15,106 nucleotides of DNA from an uncultured Opitutia bacterium (lineage in GTDB: Bacteria > Verrucomicrobiota > Verrucomicrobiia > Opitutales > UBA953): NCBI GenBank assembly GCA_937874455.1, contig CALNBE010000262.1, positions 1-15,106 of the forward strand. Reading direction: 5' to 3'. The translations under genes and the position numbers were made by a program. Positions 6,319 to 13,492 of the stretch are shown in pieces; the stretch's first letter is position 1; the number at the start of each line of letters is the position of its first letter. The notes beneath the pieces were generated by a model, which was not told where the DNA came from, searched no databases, and saw only the letters and a list, made by a program, of their open reading frames with translations.

Positions 6319-7449
6319 ATGAAAAAGCACCTAATGCGCGGAATCCGCATTTTCCAAACTGCCCAAAGGCCGGGAAAATGGCTTGTGCAATGGCACCCAA
6401 AAATTGAGGGCAAGCGCACAACCAAGACCCAAACATTTGCCTCCAAAAACTCCGCAACAGAATTTGCCGCCGAACTATGCAGAAAAGCAAAAGAACACGG
6501 ACGCCGCACCCTCAACTTTCAGCCCGAACAATGGCAGGGCATCCAACTTTTCCTTAAAAGAATCGGGGAAGATACCGATTTGAACGCCGTTGCGGACGTA
6601 TGGGAAAGGCACATTGAGCGGCAAACGCCTTGGACGCTTGAAAGAGCTATTTCCCAGCACTTAGAACGCCGGACAGAGACGGGAAAAGAAGCATCCCAGC
6701 GGCATGTCAAAGCACGGTTGAAACGCACCCTCGACTTCTTTGGAAACGTCCGATTGCACGAAATCGAAACCGAGCAAATCCGCCGCTTTCTTACTGTCTT
6801 GCGGAACTCCGGCGAGCATGGGGATTGGTCAATCTCGAACCACATCCGCACCCTCAAAGCCTTCTTTCGACGGGCAAAAATTGAAGGTTGGACAAAAGAC
6901 AACCCCGTTGAGGCAATTGAGAACATCAACATCCTGCCGCTTGAAATCAGCGTTATTTCCATAGCAGACGCCCGAAAACTGTTTGCCTATGTCCGCGACA
7001 AGCCGATTTCCCCGCGCTTGGCATTGGAGACGTTCGGCGGTCTTCGTTACGCATCAACCGCCAAAATGAAATTTGAGGAAATCAACTGGGAAGAAAGAGG
7101 AATCGAACTTCCGGCCAGCAAACACAAAACCCGGAAACGTCACTTTCACGAAAAAATGCCCGGTAACGCTTGGCAATGGCTTGAGGCTTGGCGCACCGAC
7201 CCGCGCCCGTGGAAAATGACACCGCGCCAATGTTTGAGCGCAAAGAGTGAGGCTTTCACAGGGGCGGGAGTGCCACACCCGCAAAACATTCTCCGGCACT
7301 CCTTCGCGTCTTACCACGTCGCACTTTTCCGCGACGCCGCCGAAACCGCAACATTGCTCCAACACAAAAACCCGGAACTTCTTTTCAGGCACTACAAGGG
7401 CAGGGCGACGGCCTCCGATGCGGAGGCGTTTTTCTCCATCTTTCCGTGA
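6319..7449 (+). CDS. Tyrosine recombinase (phage-type integrase)
   Basis: 376 aa. A SAM-like core-binding domain covers about residues 110-210 (WTLERAISQHLERR; SISNHIRTLKAFFRRAKIEGW). The catalytic domain has box I arginine in ETFGGLRYAST, a beta-hairpin lysine region SKHKTRKRHFH, box II NILRHSFASYH (the HxxR histidine is N, the arginine is kept), a box III histidine in LLQHKNPELL, and the nucleophile in FRHYKG. These enzymes join and cut attachment sites through a 3'-phosphotyrosine. The N-terminal part (to about residue 100) is an arm-binding-like region with GKWLVQWHPKIEGKR. Start at the ATG at 6319; no Shine-Dalgarno. It is transcribed away from tRNA-Ala, which is the likely target. The H-to-N change is, from memory, shared by related integrases, so activity is plausible. 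Confidence 0.88.
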   Translation: MKKHLMRGIRIFQTAQRPGKWLVQWHPKIEGKRTTKTQTFASKNSATEFAAELCRKAKEHGRRTLNFQPEQWQGIQLFLKRIGEDTDLNAVADVWERHIERQTPWTLERAISQHLERRTETGKEASQRHVKARLKRTLDFFGNVRLHEIETEQIRRFLTVLRNSGEHGDWSISNHIRTLKAFFRRAKIEGWTKDNPVEAIENINILPLEISVISIADARKLFAYVRDKPISPRLALETFGGLRYASTAKMKFEEINWEERGIELPASKHKTRKRHFHEKMPGNAWQWLEAWRTDPRPWKMTPRQCLSAKSEAFTGAGVPHPQNILRHSFASYHVALFRDAAETATLLQHKNPELLFRHYKGRATASDAEAFFSIFP

Positions 7450-7452
7450 CAA

Positions 7453-7480
7453 AGGGGGCGGCTCATTGCCGCGCCCCCTT
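7453..7480 (+). terminator. GC-rich hairpin after the integrase gene
   Basis: AGGGGGCGGC, loop TCATT, GCCGCGCCCCCT: about 10 bp with a two-base bulge, starting 4 nt after the stop. It lacks a clear U tract (TTCGCG follows), so it may be a weak terminator or an mRNA 3'-end stabiliser. Confidence 0.45.
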
Positions 7481-7571
7481 CGCGCTCATCCCCCCGGCTA
7501 GGATTTTCGCTTTGTTGAAAAGGCTTTCACGCCCTGCCCATCGGCTCCGCTTCGCTTCGCCTCCGGGCATG

Positions 7572-7597
7572 AAAAAACCCGCGCTTGCGGCGCGGGT
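7572..7597 (-). terminator. Rho-independent terminator on the minus strand
   Basis: Minus strand: ACCCGCGC, loop CGCAA, GCGCGGGT, then TTTTT. A perfect 8-bp stem with a U tract, about 105 nt after the toxin stop. It is the best candidate terminator for the toxin-antitoxin transcript. Confidence 0.75.
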
Positions 7598-7669
7598 CTT
7601 GGCATAAAAGCCCTTTCGCTTTCCGGTGCTCGGGTCGCATCCCTGCGTTGCCCTATCCCCCGGAAAAGC

Positions 7670-7686
7670 GCGGGGAAGCTCCCCGC
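7670..7686. terminator. Compact hairpin just after the toxin gene
   Basis: GCGGGGA-AGC-TCCCCGC, a perfect 7-bp stem with a 3-nt loop, 14 nt after the toxin stop. On the minus strand GCTTTTCC follows and on the plus strand CTTTCT follows, so it may weaken transcription both ways. No full U tract on either side. Confidence 0.4.
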
Positions 7687-7700
7687 CTTTCTACGTTTTG

Positions 7701-7982
7701 TCAAGCGTTGTTCTTTTTCCATGCCTGAACGTCATCATGATTTCCGATGAAATAAAAAACAAGGCCGTCCTCCTTTGCCCGGAAAACAGCACGCAAACCC
7801 AACCCAATTCTTACTTCATACGCGCTGCCTCCTCTCACCTTCAAATCCCTTAATCCAAGCCCTTGGTGTAAGTGCGGATGCCCAAATGAAGCAATAACTT
7901 TATCTACAATATCCGCCGCCGTCTCTTTTTTCGGAAGTGCGTTTAATTGCTTTATGAACTTTTTTGAAAATTCAACCTTCAT
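7701..7982 (-). CDS. RelE/ParE-superfamily toxin
   Basis: 93 aa, a usual length for this superfamily of small toxins, which are mostly mRNA endonucleases (RelE) or gyrase inhibitors (ParE). It starts KVEFSKKFIKQLNALPKK, has the middle LRDLKVRGGSAYEVRIGLGLRAVF and ends LVFYFIGNHDDVQAWKK, the standard order of a helical hairpin, a basic strand and a terminal strand. The final GNHDDV(Q)xW segment is typical. The target cannot be told from sequence. The start overlaps the stop of the upstream gene as ATGA, so the toxin is probably translated by coupling to the antitoxin, in antitoxin-first order. Part of the tRNA-adjacent island. Confidence 0.82.
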   Translation of the reverse strand: MKVEFSKKFIKQLNALPKKETAADIVDKVIASFGHPHLHQGLGLRDLKVRGGSAYEVRIGLGLRAVFRAKEDGLVFYFIGNHDDVQAWKKNNA

Positions 7983-8212
7983 GTTAGCAAATCCCGGCAG
8001 CTTTTTGCCTGAATAAATTCTTCTTCCTCATCCATTTTTCTCATTGCTGCCAAAACCTTAGTGTCCGTAACACGTTTCACGCGAAAGGGCAGACGCTCCC
8101 GAAATCCGCGACGAATTGCCGCGCTGAAGGTTTCATTCTTGCGCTTCGACGCCTTCAAAAGCGCGTAGGTGTCCGCATCAACTTCCAAGGTGTAAGTGTC
8201 TTTCTTGTTCAT
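7979..8212 (-). CDS. Antitoxin partner of the RelE/ParE-type toxin
   Basis: 77 aa from the ATG at 8212. It starts MNKKDTYTLEVDADTYALLK and continues ASKRKNETFSAAIRRGFRER. A short beta strand followed by two helices suggests a ribbon-helix-helix-like DNA-binding N-terminus. The acidic tail (MDEEEEFIQAKSC) is the likely toxin-wrapping part. It would neutralise the toxin and repress the operon; this is inferred from gene order and size. Its stop overlaps the toxin start by 4 nt. The frame stays open upstream. An ATG at 8287 would add 25 residues (MSFLTGISDWWNGLDGEPKT...) and itself overlaps the stop of another small frame as ATGA, so the longer form is a real alternative. Neither start has a Shine-Dalgarno. 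Confidence 0.7.
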   Translation of the reverse strand: MNKKDTYTLEVDADTYALLKASKRKNETFSAAIRRGFRERLPFRVKRVTDTKVLAAMRKMDEEEEFIQAKSCRDLLT

Positions 8213-8283
8213 GCGTGAAACGGTTGCCGTCTTTGGCTCCCCGTCAAGGCCGTTCCACCAATCGGAAATTCCCGTTAAAAAGC

Positions 8284-8480
8284 TCATTTTGTGACAAGCC
8301 AGAGGCCCAGCGCAACGCATCCGGCACCAATCAGGGCATTTTCTTGTTTCGCTTGTTCGTCCGGCTCCGAAATGAACAGCGAGAAGGGTCATTCCAGATT
8401 ACCGCCGCGACTTGCTCGACAATGGCGGGGGGCATTTTCGGCGACTCCGCCAAATCCGATTTTTGCAAAAATTCGCCCAT
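8284..8480 (-). pseudogene. Small membrane-protein ORF, apparently frame-disrupted
   Basis: This lies in the 371-nt stretch between the antitoxin start and the PEP-CTERM gene. From the ATG at 8480 a frame reads MGEFLQKSDLAESPKMPPAI and on to AAVIWND. A -1 shift near 8388 carries it into SLFISEPDEQAKQENALIG and then AGCVALGLWLVTK, stop at 8284. Joined, this is about 65 aa ending in one hydrophobic segment and reads like one protein; unjoined, the first frame runs on as basic low-quality sequence and the second has no start codon. The stop overlaps the ATG at 8287 (ATGA). I do not recognise the family. A single-base deletion, natural or from sequencing, is the simplest reading. Confidence 0.4.
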
Positions 8481-8583
8481 CCATTTACTTAATTAACGAT
8501 AAAATTTGCCATAAATCGCGCAACAAACGATTGACTTAGCTCTTATAGGATAATTGAACGAATAGACAACTTATCTCATTGTC

Positions 8584-11343
8584 ATGAAATCCCCCTCCCC
8601 GTCTCTCCGCAATGCGTCGGCATGGCTGCTTGGTGCAGTCGCCCTCTCTTTCCTTCCTCACTCCTCCGGTGCCGACTATTCTTGGGCACTTGAAACTGGC
8701 GAAGGAAATTTTTCTGATTTTACCAACTGGAATGTCATCACCTATTCCGAAGACGCGGAACCGGTGGCATCGGAAAACCCCGCCACCCAAGCTCCAGGCG
8801 AGGGCGATAAAGTGACCGTCAACCAAGCCGCTAGCACGGTAAAGATTAATTCCGGCGACACAATCGCCTACGGCGAACTCGATTTCTCCGCCGGGTTCAT
8901 GAACATTTCCGGCGGCACCATCACCACCACTGGCAAGCAGCACATTGGCAGCTCCAGCGGCAGCGGCGACACCGATTACGAATGGACCGTTTCCGGAGGG
9001 GCGACCTTTTCCACCAGCGGCGAACGCCTTACCTTTGGTGCCTCCGGCGGCACCACTGACGTGCTGGTCACCGGCGCGGGAACCACCGTCTCGTCCAGCG
9101 GATACATCCTCGTCGGCGCTTCCGGCGGCACCGTCAATTTGACGCTGGCGGACGGAGCCCTGCTACAAAAAACCAGCGGCAATTACGAAATGATCTTTGC
9201 CGATGGTGGCAACAGCACCGCCACCGTCACGGTCTCCGGCGGTAGCACCATTCAATCGTCCACCGACATCAAAGTTGGCTGGGCCGACGGCGTCGCGTCG
9301 CTCACCCTCGGCACCGCTGGCGTCGCGGGAGACAATGGCTACATCAATATCACCGACACCAAATTCCTTCGCATCGGGCGGGGTTCGGATACCGACGGCG
9401 ACATCAATGCCAATAACAGCGGAACCATTACCCTGAACAACGCCTCCAAGATCACCGTTTCGGGTGAAGCGTGGGTTGGCTCATATCGTGGCAACGGCAC
9501 TTTGATTTTAAATGACGACGCCGAAATTGAAGCCCGCCAGGTGCACGTCGCCGTCCACAAGAGCAATGGCTACATCGAGCTAAACGACAATGCCAAGCTC
9601 ACCTTTGGCACCTCCTCCTCCGCCTTTGGTTTGCAGGAGGGCGGACAGGCCGTCGTCGTCCTCAACGACAACGCGCAAATCATCGGCGGAGCCGCTTTGG
9701 ACATCGGCAAGACCCACAGCAGCACCTCCGGTAGCCTCACCCTGAATGATCAGGCCAAGTTCACCTTGGCGGGAGAACTCAATGTCGGATACTCCAACGC
9801 CTCCGGCACCCTGATTCTGAACAACACTTCCTCGACGGAAACGCATGTGGTTTCCTCCGCCACCCACTTGGCCATTGGGCGCCAGGGCGGCACCGGTTAT
9901 GTTGAGCTCAATGGTTGGTCCAAGCTCGCCCTCGACGGCGGCACCGTCAGCGTCGGCTACGGCAACAATAGCAATAGTGCAGCCTCCAAAGGCACCTTGA
10001 TTCTCAACGCCAACTCCGCGATTGCCGCCAAGAACTTGGAAGTGGGGCGAGAGAATGCCAATGCCGGGGGACGGGAAAGCGAATGGGGCGGCTACCTTGA
10101 ATTAAACGATAATGCCAACATCACCCTGAACGGCAATCTGGTCGCCAGTTCCTCCAATGCCCGGGCACGCATTGTGTTGAACAACACGGCCAGCATCACC
10201 GGCATCACCCAGATTAATTTCCAAAACGAAAGCACTGCGGCACAACTGGAGTTGAACGGCACCGCCGCTCTCTCCGCCGACAACTTCATCCTGCGAGGAA
10301 AAGACAGCAGCATCACGCTGAATGACTCTTCCCGCCTCACCATTACCGGTACCGGTGAACACAAGATGATTGACGGGAAAGACTACGACAACGTCAGCAT
10401 CAATATTAACAATAACGCCCAGTTTGTTGACGCGGGCACCGTGGTCATCGGACACAATCAAGGCAACGAAACCGGCACCACTGCCAAGGCCACCATCAAT
10501 GTCGGCGATGGCACGGGCGACGCGCTCTTCCAAGCCAATCGGATCATTCTGGGCCGCTCGGATAAAAGTACCGCCGCTAATGCTGCAATCTCCGAGTTGA
10601 ACATCAACGCCGGGGGCACCGTCGCCACCAACACCATCGAAAGGGGCGGCGGTACCATCGCGACCAAAACCATCAATGCCAACGGAGGCACCATCAGGGC
10701 CCTCAGCGATCAGGACAACTTTTTCAAGGACGCGCAAAGCAGCGGCTCCAGCTTAATCGTCAATATTCTCACCGGTGGACTGACTTTTGACACCCAGGGA
10801 TTCAAGGTCGGCGTGGATACCACCCTCTTCGGCACTGGCACCCTCACCAAGGTCGGCACCGGCACCCTAAGCTTTAACGGCTCTTTCACGGGAAGCACTG
10901 TTGTGGCCGCAGGTAGCCTCGGCGGCATCGGCACCCTTGGCGATATCACCGTGCAAAGCGGCGCCTCCCTCGCCCCCGGCAATTCCGTCGGCACACTCGC
11001 CGCTGACAATGTCACTCTCGAATCCGGGGCCACCTTGGTGCTCGAATACGATGCGAGCAGCATCGATCAGCTTGCTGTCACCAGCCTGACCTTCGAAAAT
11101 GGTTCCAACCTCTACATCGACGTGCTCGACGGCACAGGGATGCGGGCAGGCGACATTCTGACCTTCGCCAACACCACCGTGGATCTCTCCGGGGTGAACA
11201 TTTCCGGCACCGACGGCTACACCTTCGCCTACCAAGGCGGCAACTTGGTCGTCACCGCCGTCCCCGAACCTTCCACTTACGCGCTCGTTGGTGCCGCCGG
11301 ACTGCTCGGACTCGTCGCCCTGCGCCGCCGCCGGAAGCAGTAA
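8584..11343 (+). CDS. PEP-CTERM surface protein with beta-helix repeats
   Basis: 919 aa. An N-terminal signal peptide (hydrophobic AWLLGAVALSFL, cleavage near SSGA) is followed by a G/S/T/N-rich body. From about residue 120 there are repeats such as VLVTGAGTTVSSSGYILVGA. From about 280 to 585 there are roughly twelve units of 20-34 aa built on G-x-L-x-LND-x-A-x-I and ending in VG, as expected for a right-handed beta-helix. Residues about 750-810 hold a canonical autotransporter-associated strand repeat (LTKVGTGTLSFNGSFTGSTV, with SLAPGNSVGTL after it). The C-terminus (893-919) is a PEP-CTERM signal: VPEPSTYALVG, a hydrophobic helix and RRRRKQ, the substrate of exosortase. No outer-membrane beta-barrel is present, so it is exported and sorted by exosortase rather than self-secreted. 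The start at 8584 fits the signal peptide. Confidence 0.92.
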   Translation: MKSPSPSLRNASAWLLGAVALSFLPHSSGADYSWALETGEGNFSDFTNWNVITYSEDAEPVASENPATQAPGEGDKVTVNQAASTVKINSGDTIAYGELDFSAGFMNISGGTITTTGKQHIGSSSGSGDTDYEWTVSGGATFSTSGERLTFGASGGTTDVLVTGAGTTVSSSGYILVGASGGTVNLTLADGALLQKTSGNYEMIFADGGNSTATVTVSGGSTIQSSTDIKVGWADGVASLTLGTAGVAGDNGYINITDTKFLRIGRGSDTDGDINANNSGTITLNNASKITVSGEAWVGSYRGNGTLILNDDAEIEARQVHVAVHKSNGYIELNDNAKLTFGTSSSAFGLQEGGQAVVVLNDNAQIIGGAALDIGKTHSSTSGSLTLNDQAKFTLAGELNVGYSNASGTLILNNTSSTETHVVSSATHLAIGRQGGTGYVELNGWSKLALDGGTVSVGYGNNSNSAASKGTLILNANSAIAAKNLEVGRENANAGGRESEWGGYLELNDNANITLNGNLVASSSNARARIVLNNTASITGITQINFQNESTAAQLELNGTAALSADNFILRGKDSSITLNDSSRLTITGTGEHKMIDGKDYDNVSININNNAQFVDAGTVVIGHNQGNETGTTAKATINVGDGTGDALFQANRIILGRSDKSTAANAAISELNINAGGTVATNTIERGGGTIATKTINANGGTIRALSDQDNFFKDAQSSGSSLIVNILTGGLTFDTQGFKVGVDTTLFGTGTLTKVGTGTLSFNGSFTGSTVVAAGSLGGIGTLGDITVQSGASLAPGNSVGTLAADNVTLESGATLVLEYDASSIDQLAVTSLTFENGSNLYIDVLDGTGMRAGDILTFANTTVDLSGVNISGTDGYTFAYQGGNLVVTAVPEPSTYALVGAAGLLGLVALRRRRKQ

Positions 11344-11361
11344 AACTGCTTTCGTCCCAAC

Positions 11362-11398
11362 AAAAAAAAGGAGCCACACAAAAAACGGCTCCTTTTTT
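11362..11398. terminator. Bidirectional rho-independent terminator
   Basis: AAAAAAAAGGAGCC, an 11-nt loop (11376-11386), GGCTCCTTTTTT. The A run before and T run after the GGAGCC stem make it work on both strands, between the convergent PEP-CTERM gene (stop 19 nt before) and the RG-rich protein gene (stop 21 nt after). Confidence 0.92.
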
Positions 11399-11418
11399 AT
11401 TTCCCAAGGCGATTCGCC

Positions 11419-13320
11419 TTAGCCCTGCGCCGGCGGTTCTTCCTCCAACGATCCGGCACCTTCCTCCGGATTTTCCTTTGCCGGCTCAGTCGCGGGCGCT
11501 TCCTCCGCGGAATCCGTCACAGGGGCGGTTTCGCCAACCGGCTCAACAGGCAGATTCTCCACGCCCAGCGCCTCGGCAATTTCCTTTGCGGTGGTGGCTA
11601 CAGGTTCCTCCACGTCGCCCCCTTCCTCGGCCTTCGCGGCTCGGGCTTGCGCCTCGGTCATCACCGGCGTCGCAAACAGGCGTCCGTCGGAATACTCGGT
11701 CACATAGCCCTCGGAAACCAGCCAGCGCACGGTATTCATTAATTCGAGAACCACCGGGTTGGACAGATCAACCGGGGCGGGTGCAGGTGTTTCCTCCGCC
11801 ACCGCGTTGGCCGCGGGCGCGGATGCTTCACCTGGATTTTCCTCTGCGGATGCCGTCGGCGCTGAAGCTGTGTTTTCTTCCGCAGGGACTTCGGCCACCG
11901 GGGCGTTTTCCGCCGGGACTTCGGATGTTTCCTCCGCGAGCGCGGTCTCAGCCGGGGCCGGTGTTTCCTCCGCCGCCTCAGCTTTTTCCTCCGCCGCTGG
12001 CACCGTCACGGGTTCCGGCACGATGCCCAGCATTTTTTCCGGGAGGTCGGCGACCTTGGTGTTCGGATGTTTTTCGATGAAATCAAAAACCTTCTGGATC
12101 GAGTCGGCAAACACCGTGTCCGGTGTGCGGAATTTCCTGCGCACCGCAGAAACATAAGCAATGCCTTTCGCCCCTTTCTTGTAGAGGCTGAAGCCCATTT
12201 TGCGCAGACGTCCCCGAATCGCGTTGGCGGTGTTGAGCGGGAACTGCCGCTGAAACGTCAGCTCGTGCTCAATGCCCGCGCGAAGCGGCCCGTTGGGCAT
12301 GGTTTCGATCAACTTGCCGGAAAAGCGCACTTGGGTGCTGGCCCGCACCACCTTGTCCTTGCGATGGGTGAGGAGGAAATGTCGCGCGGCCTCCAAGCTT
12401 TCAAACACCGTCGGCTCGCCTTCCTGCGGCTCCTTGAGCGTGTAGCGCGTGGTTTTTTTCATCCGCTCCAGCCAAGCGGCAACCTGCGCCTCGTCGCGCA
12501 CCGACTCAATGCGGCTGGTGAATTTCTCGAACGCCATGCGGGGCAGGCGGGCGGCGTGGTGCTCGCGCAAAATTTGCTGGTAGCCGTGGTAATTCGGCGG
12601 TGCCAGCAACTCGCCGGTGAAACCGCACTTCGAGACCATTTGGAAATTTCCCTTGGGCGGCTCGATCTCGATTTCCTCCGCGGTGAAAAATTGCTCCAGA
12701 TGCTGCTTGAGCACATGAGCCACCGCGTCGTTCTCCGAAAGGAAAGGCAGATGGTCGGGCACCGACTGGTAGAGCATCGCGTCCTCGCCCTCCGCCTTCG
12801 ACAGCGGCTTGCACACCACCACGAAACGATCGCTTTTCTCCAAAATCAAATGGGCGATTTCAAAAAGCTCGTAAGTCCGCATCGACGCCTTCACCGCCTT
12901 GGCCAGCACCGCGAAGGGTTTTTCCTCCGGGTAAAACACCACATCAGCCACCAGCGGTGGACGGGGCTGCCGCCGGGCATTTCCTCCGCGGTCGCCGCGG
13001 TCGCCGCGAAATCCCCGATCACCCCGATCACCGCGGTCACCGCGGTCACCACGATCCCGGTTGTCGCGGAAGGGACGCCGGTTTTCGCCACGACCCCCGT
13101 CCTCGCCGCGCTCGCGCGGCCCACGGTCAAAACCGCGCCGGTCCGGCCGTTTTTCGCCGAAGCGGCGTCCGCCTCCGCGCGTGTCCGTGAAGTCTCGCGT
13201 CTCACGCGGTGGTTTGGGCTGCCGGGGTTCGCTGCTGGTCGCCCAGGAAGGGCCAAAGTTAAGCGATTGCAGCGCGCTCAAATCGGCGGGCTTGTTTTGG
13301 GATTCGTTGGGGGCTGACAT
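11419..13320 (-). CDS. RGD/RG-rich conserved protein of unknown function, possibly RNA- or DNA-binding
   Basis: 633 aa from the ATG at 13320. I chose it over an upstream start at 13422 because an AGGAAG ribosome site lies just before it and MSAPNESQNKPADLSALQSL is a plausible N-terminus. Residues about 30-125 are disordered and very rich in R, G and D, with DRG/RGD triplets in tandem. Residues about 125-420 form a folded core (ADVVFYPEEKPFAVLAKAVK; LSENDAVAHVLKQHLEQFF; ELTFQRQFPLNTANAIRGRL), which I take to be a conserved verrucomicrobial domain without being able to name it. An acidic A/E/P linker follows (about 450-530), then NPVVLELMNTVRWLVSEGYV, with EYSDGRLFA after it, which has winged-helix character. 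A nucleic-acid role is suggested by the RG-rich region and winged helix. No catalytic motif is seen. Confidence 0.82.
   Translation of the reverse strand: MSAPNESQNKPADLSALQSLNFGPSWATSSEPRQPKPPRETRDFTDTRGGGRRFGEKRPDRRGFDRGPRERGEDGGRGENRRPFRDNRDRGDRGDRGDRGDRGFRGDRGDRGGNARRQPRPPLVADVVFYPEEKPFAVLAKAVKASMRTYELFEIAHLILEKSDRFVVVCKPLSKAEGEDAMLYQSVPDHLPFLSENDAVAHVLKQHLEQFFTAEEIEIEPPKGNFQMVSKCGFTGELLAPPNYHGYQQILREHHAARLPRMAFEKFTSRIESVRDEAQVAAWLERMKKTTRYTLKEPQEGEPTVFESLEAARHFLLTHRKDKVVRASTQVRFSGKLIETMPNGPLRAGIEHELTFQRQFPLNTANAIRGRLRKMGFSLYKKGAKGIAYVSAVRRKFRTPDTVFADSIQKVFDFIEKHPNTKVADLPEKMLGIVPEPVTVPAAEEKAEAAEETPAPAETALAEETSEVPAENAPVAEVPAEENTASAPTASAEENPGEASAPAANAVAEETPAPAPVDLSNPVVLELMNTVRWLVSEGYVTEYSDGRLFATPVMTEAQARAAKAEEGGDVEEPVATTAKEIAEALGVENLPVEPVGETAPVTDSAEEAPATEPAKENPEEGAGSLEEEPPAQG
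12987..13057 (-). repeat. 9-bp tandem repeat encoding RGD/DRG units
   Basis: About eight units of the form CCGCGGTC(G/A) or CCCCGATCA on the plus strand, read on the minus strand as D-R-G triplets. The two unit variants are mixed, which suggests older copies have diverged and newer ones arose by slippage. Copy number is likely to vary between strains. Confidence 0.75.
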
Positions 13321-13324
13321 CGGG

Positions 13325-13330
13325 CTTCCT
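13325..13330 (-). promoter_or_regulatory. Ribosome binding site of the RG-rich protein gene
   Basis: On the minus strand AGGAAG with a 4-nt spacer (CCCG) precedes the ATG at 13320. It decides the start, because the in-frame extension to 13422 has no comparable site. Confidence 0.55.
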
Positions 13331-13430
13331 GATTGAAAGAGATTCCGAGGAAGGGAAATTCCCCCGCCGACGCAAGCCGCTTTCTTTCTTCCGCCCTCGC
13401 ATAAAAAAGCGGCCCGTCGCATGGATGCGA

Positions 13431-13459
13431 TTGCCTTGCCCCGCCCGACCGCTTAGCGT
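13431..13459 (+). promoter_or_regulatory. Weak candidate promoter of the universal stress protein gene
   Basis: TTGCCT, 17 nt, TAGCGT, 33 nt before the ATG at 13493, in the 172-nt divergent gap. Both boxes are imperfect; only the spacing is good. Confidence 0.22.
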
Positions 13460-13492
13460 TTTCTTCCGTTCCAACCTCAACTTTCTCTCCCC

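Larger units (their letters stand above)
6220..8583. mobile_element. Putative integrative element or remnant at tRNA-Ala
   Basis: A tyrosine recombinase sits directly downstream of an intact tRNA. It is followed by a toxin-antitoxin pair and small debris. Base composition is visibly less GC-rich than on either side, and the motif TTTCCTCCG, otherwise frequent, is absent throughout. No repeat of the tRNA 3' end was found up to 8600, so the right boundary is unknown; I end it arbitrarily before the PEP-CTERM gene. No replication, transfer or capsid gene is visible, so it is either a small satellite-like element or a decayed one. Confidence 0.55.

Noticed and set aside
6148..6515. Open minus-strand frames across the tRNA and integrase start
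   Set aside because: They read the tRNA in antisense (the well-known SRTPDL-type artefact) and have no coding support.
8380..8392. Programmed -1 frameshift in the small ORF
   Set aside because: GACCCTTCT is not a slippery heptamer in frame and no stimulating hairpin is evident; an indel is simpler.
8488..8495. TTAATTAA palindrome as an operator
   Set aside because: Eight bases in an AT-rich stretch are not enough to claim a site.
8531..8554. TTGACT with GATAAT as promoter of the PEP-CTERM gene
   Set aside because: The spacer is only 12 nt. The AT-rich leader probably holds a promoter, but I cannot place it.
7450..8600. A second copy of the tRNA 3' end (attR)
   Set aside because: Looked for GGGAGTTCGA, CTCTCCCTGG and GGCTCCACCA; only short chance matches (such as GGCTCC near 8235) were seen.
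12960..13060. CRISPR-like or integrin-binding RGD signal
   Set aside because: The tandem units are 9 bp with no spacers and lie in a coding frame; RGD here is part of a disordered DRG/RGD repeat, not an adhesion motif.
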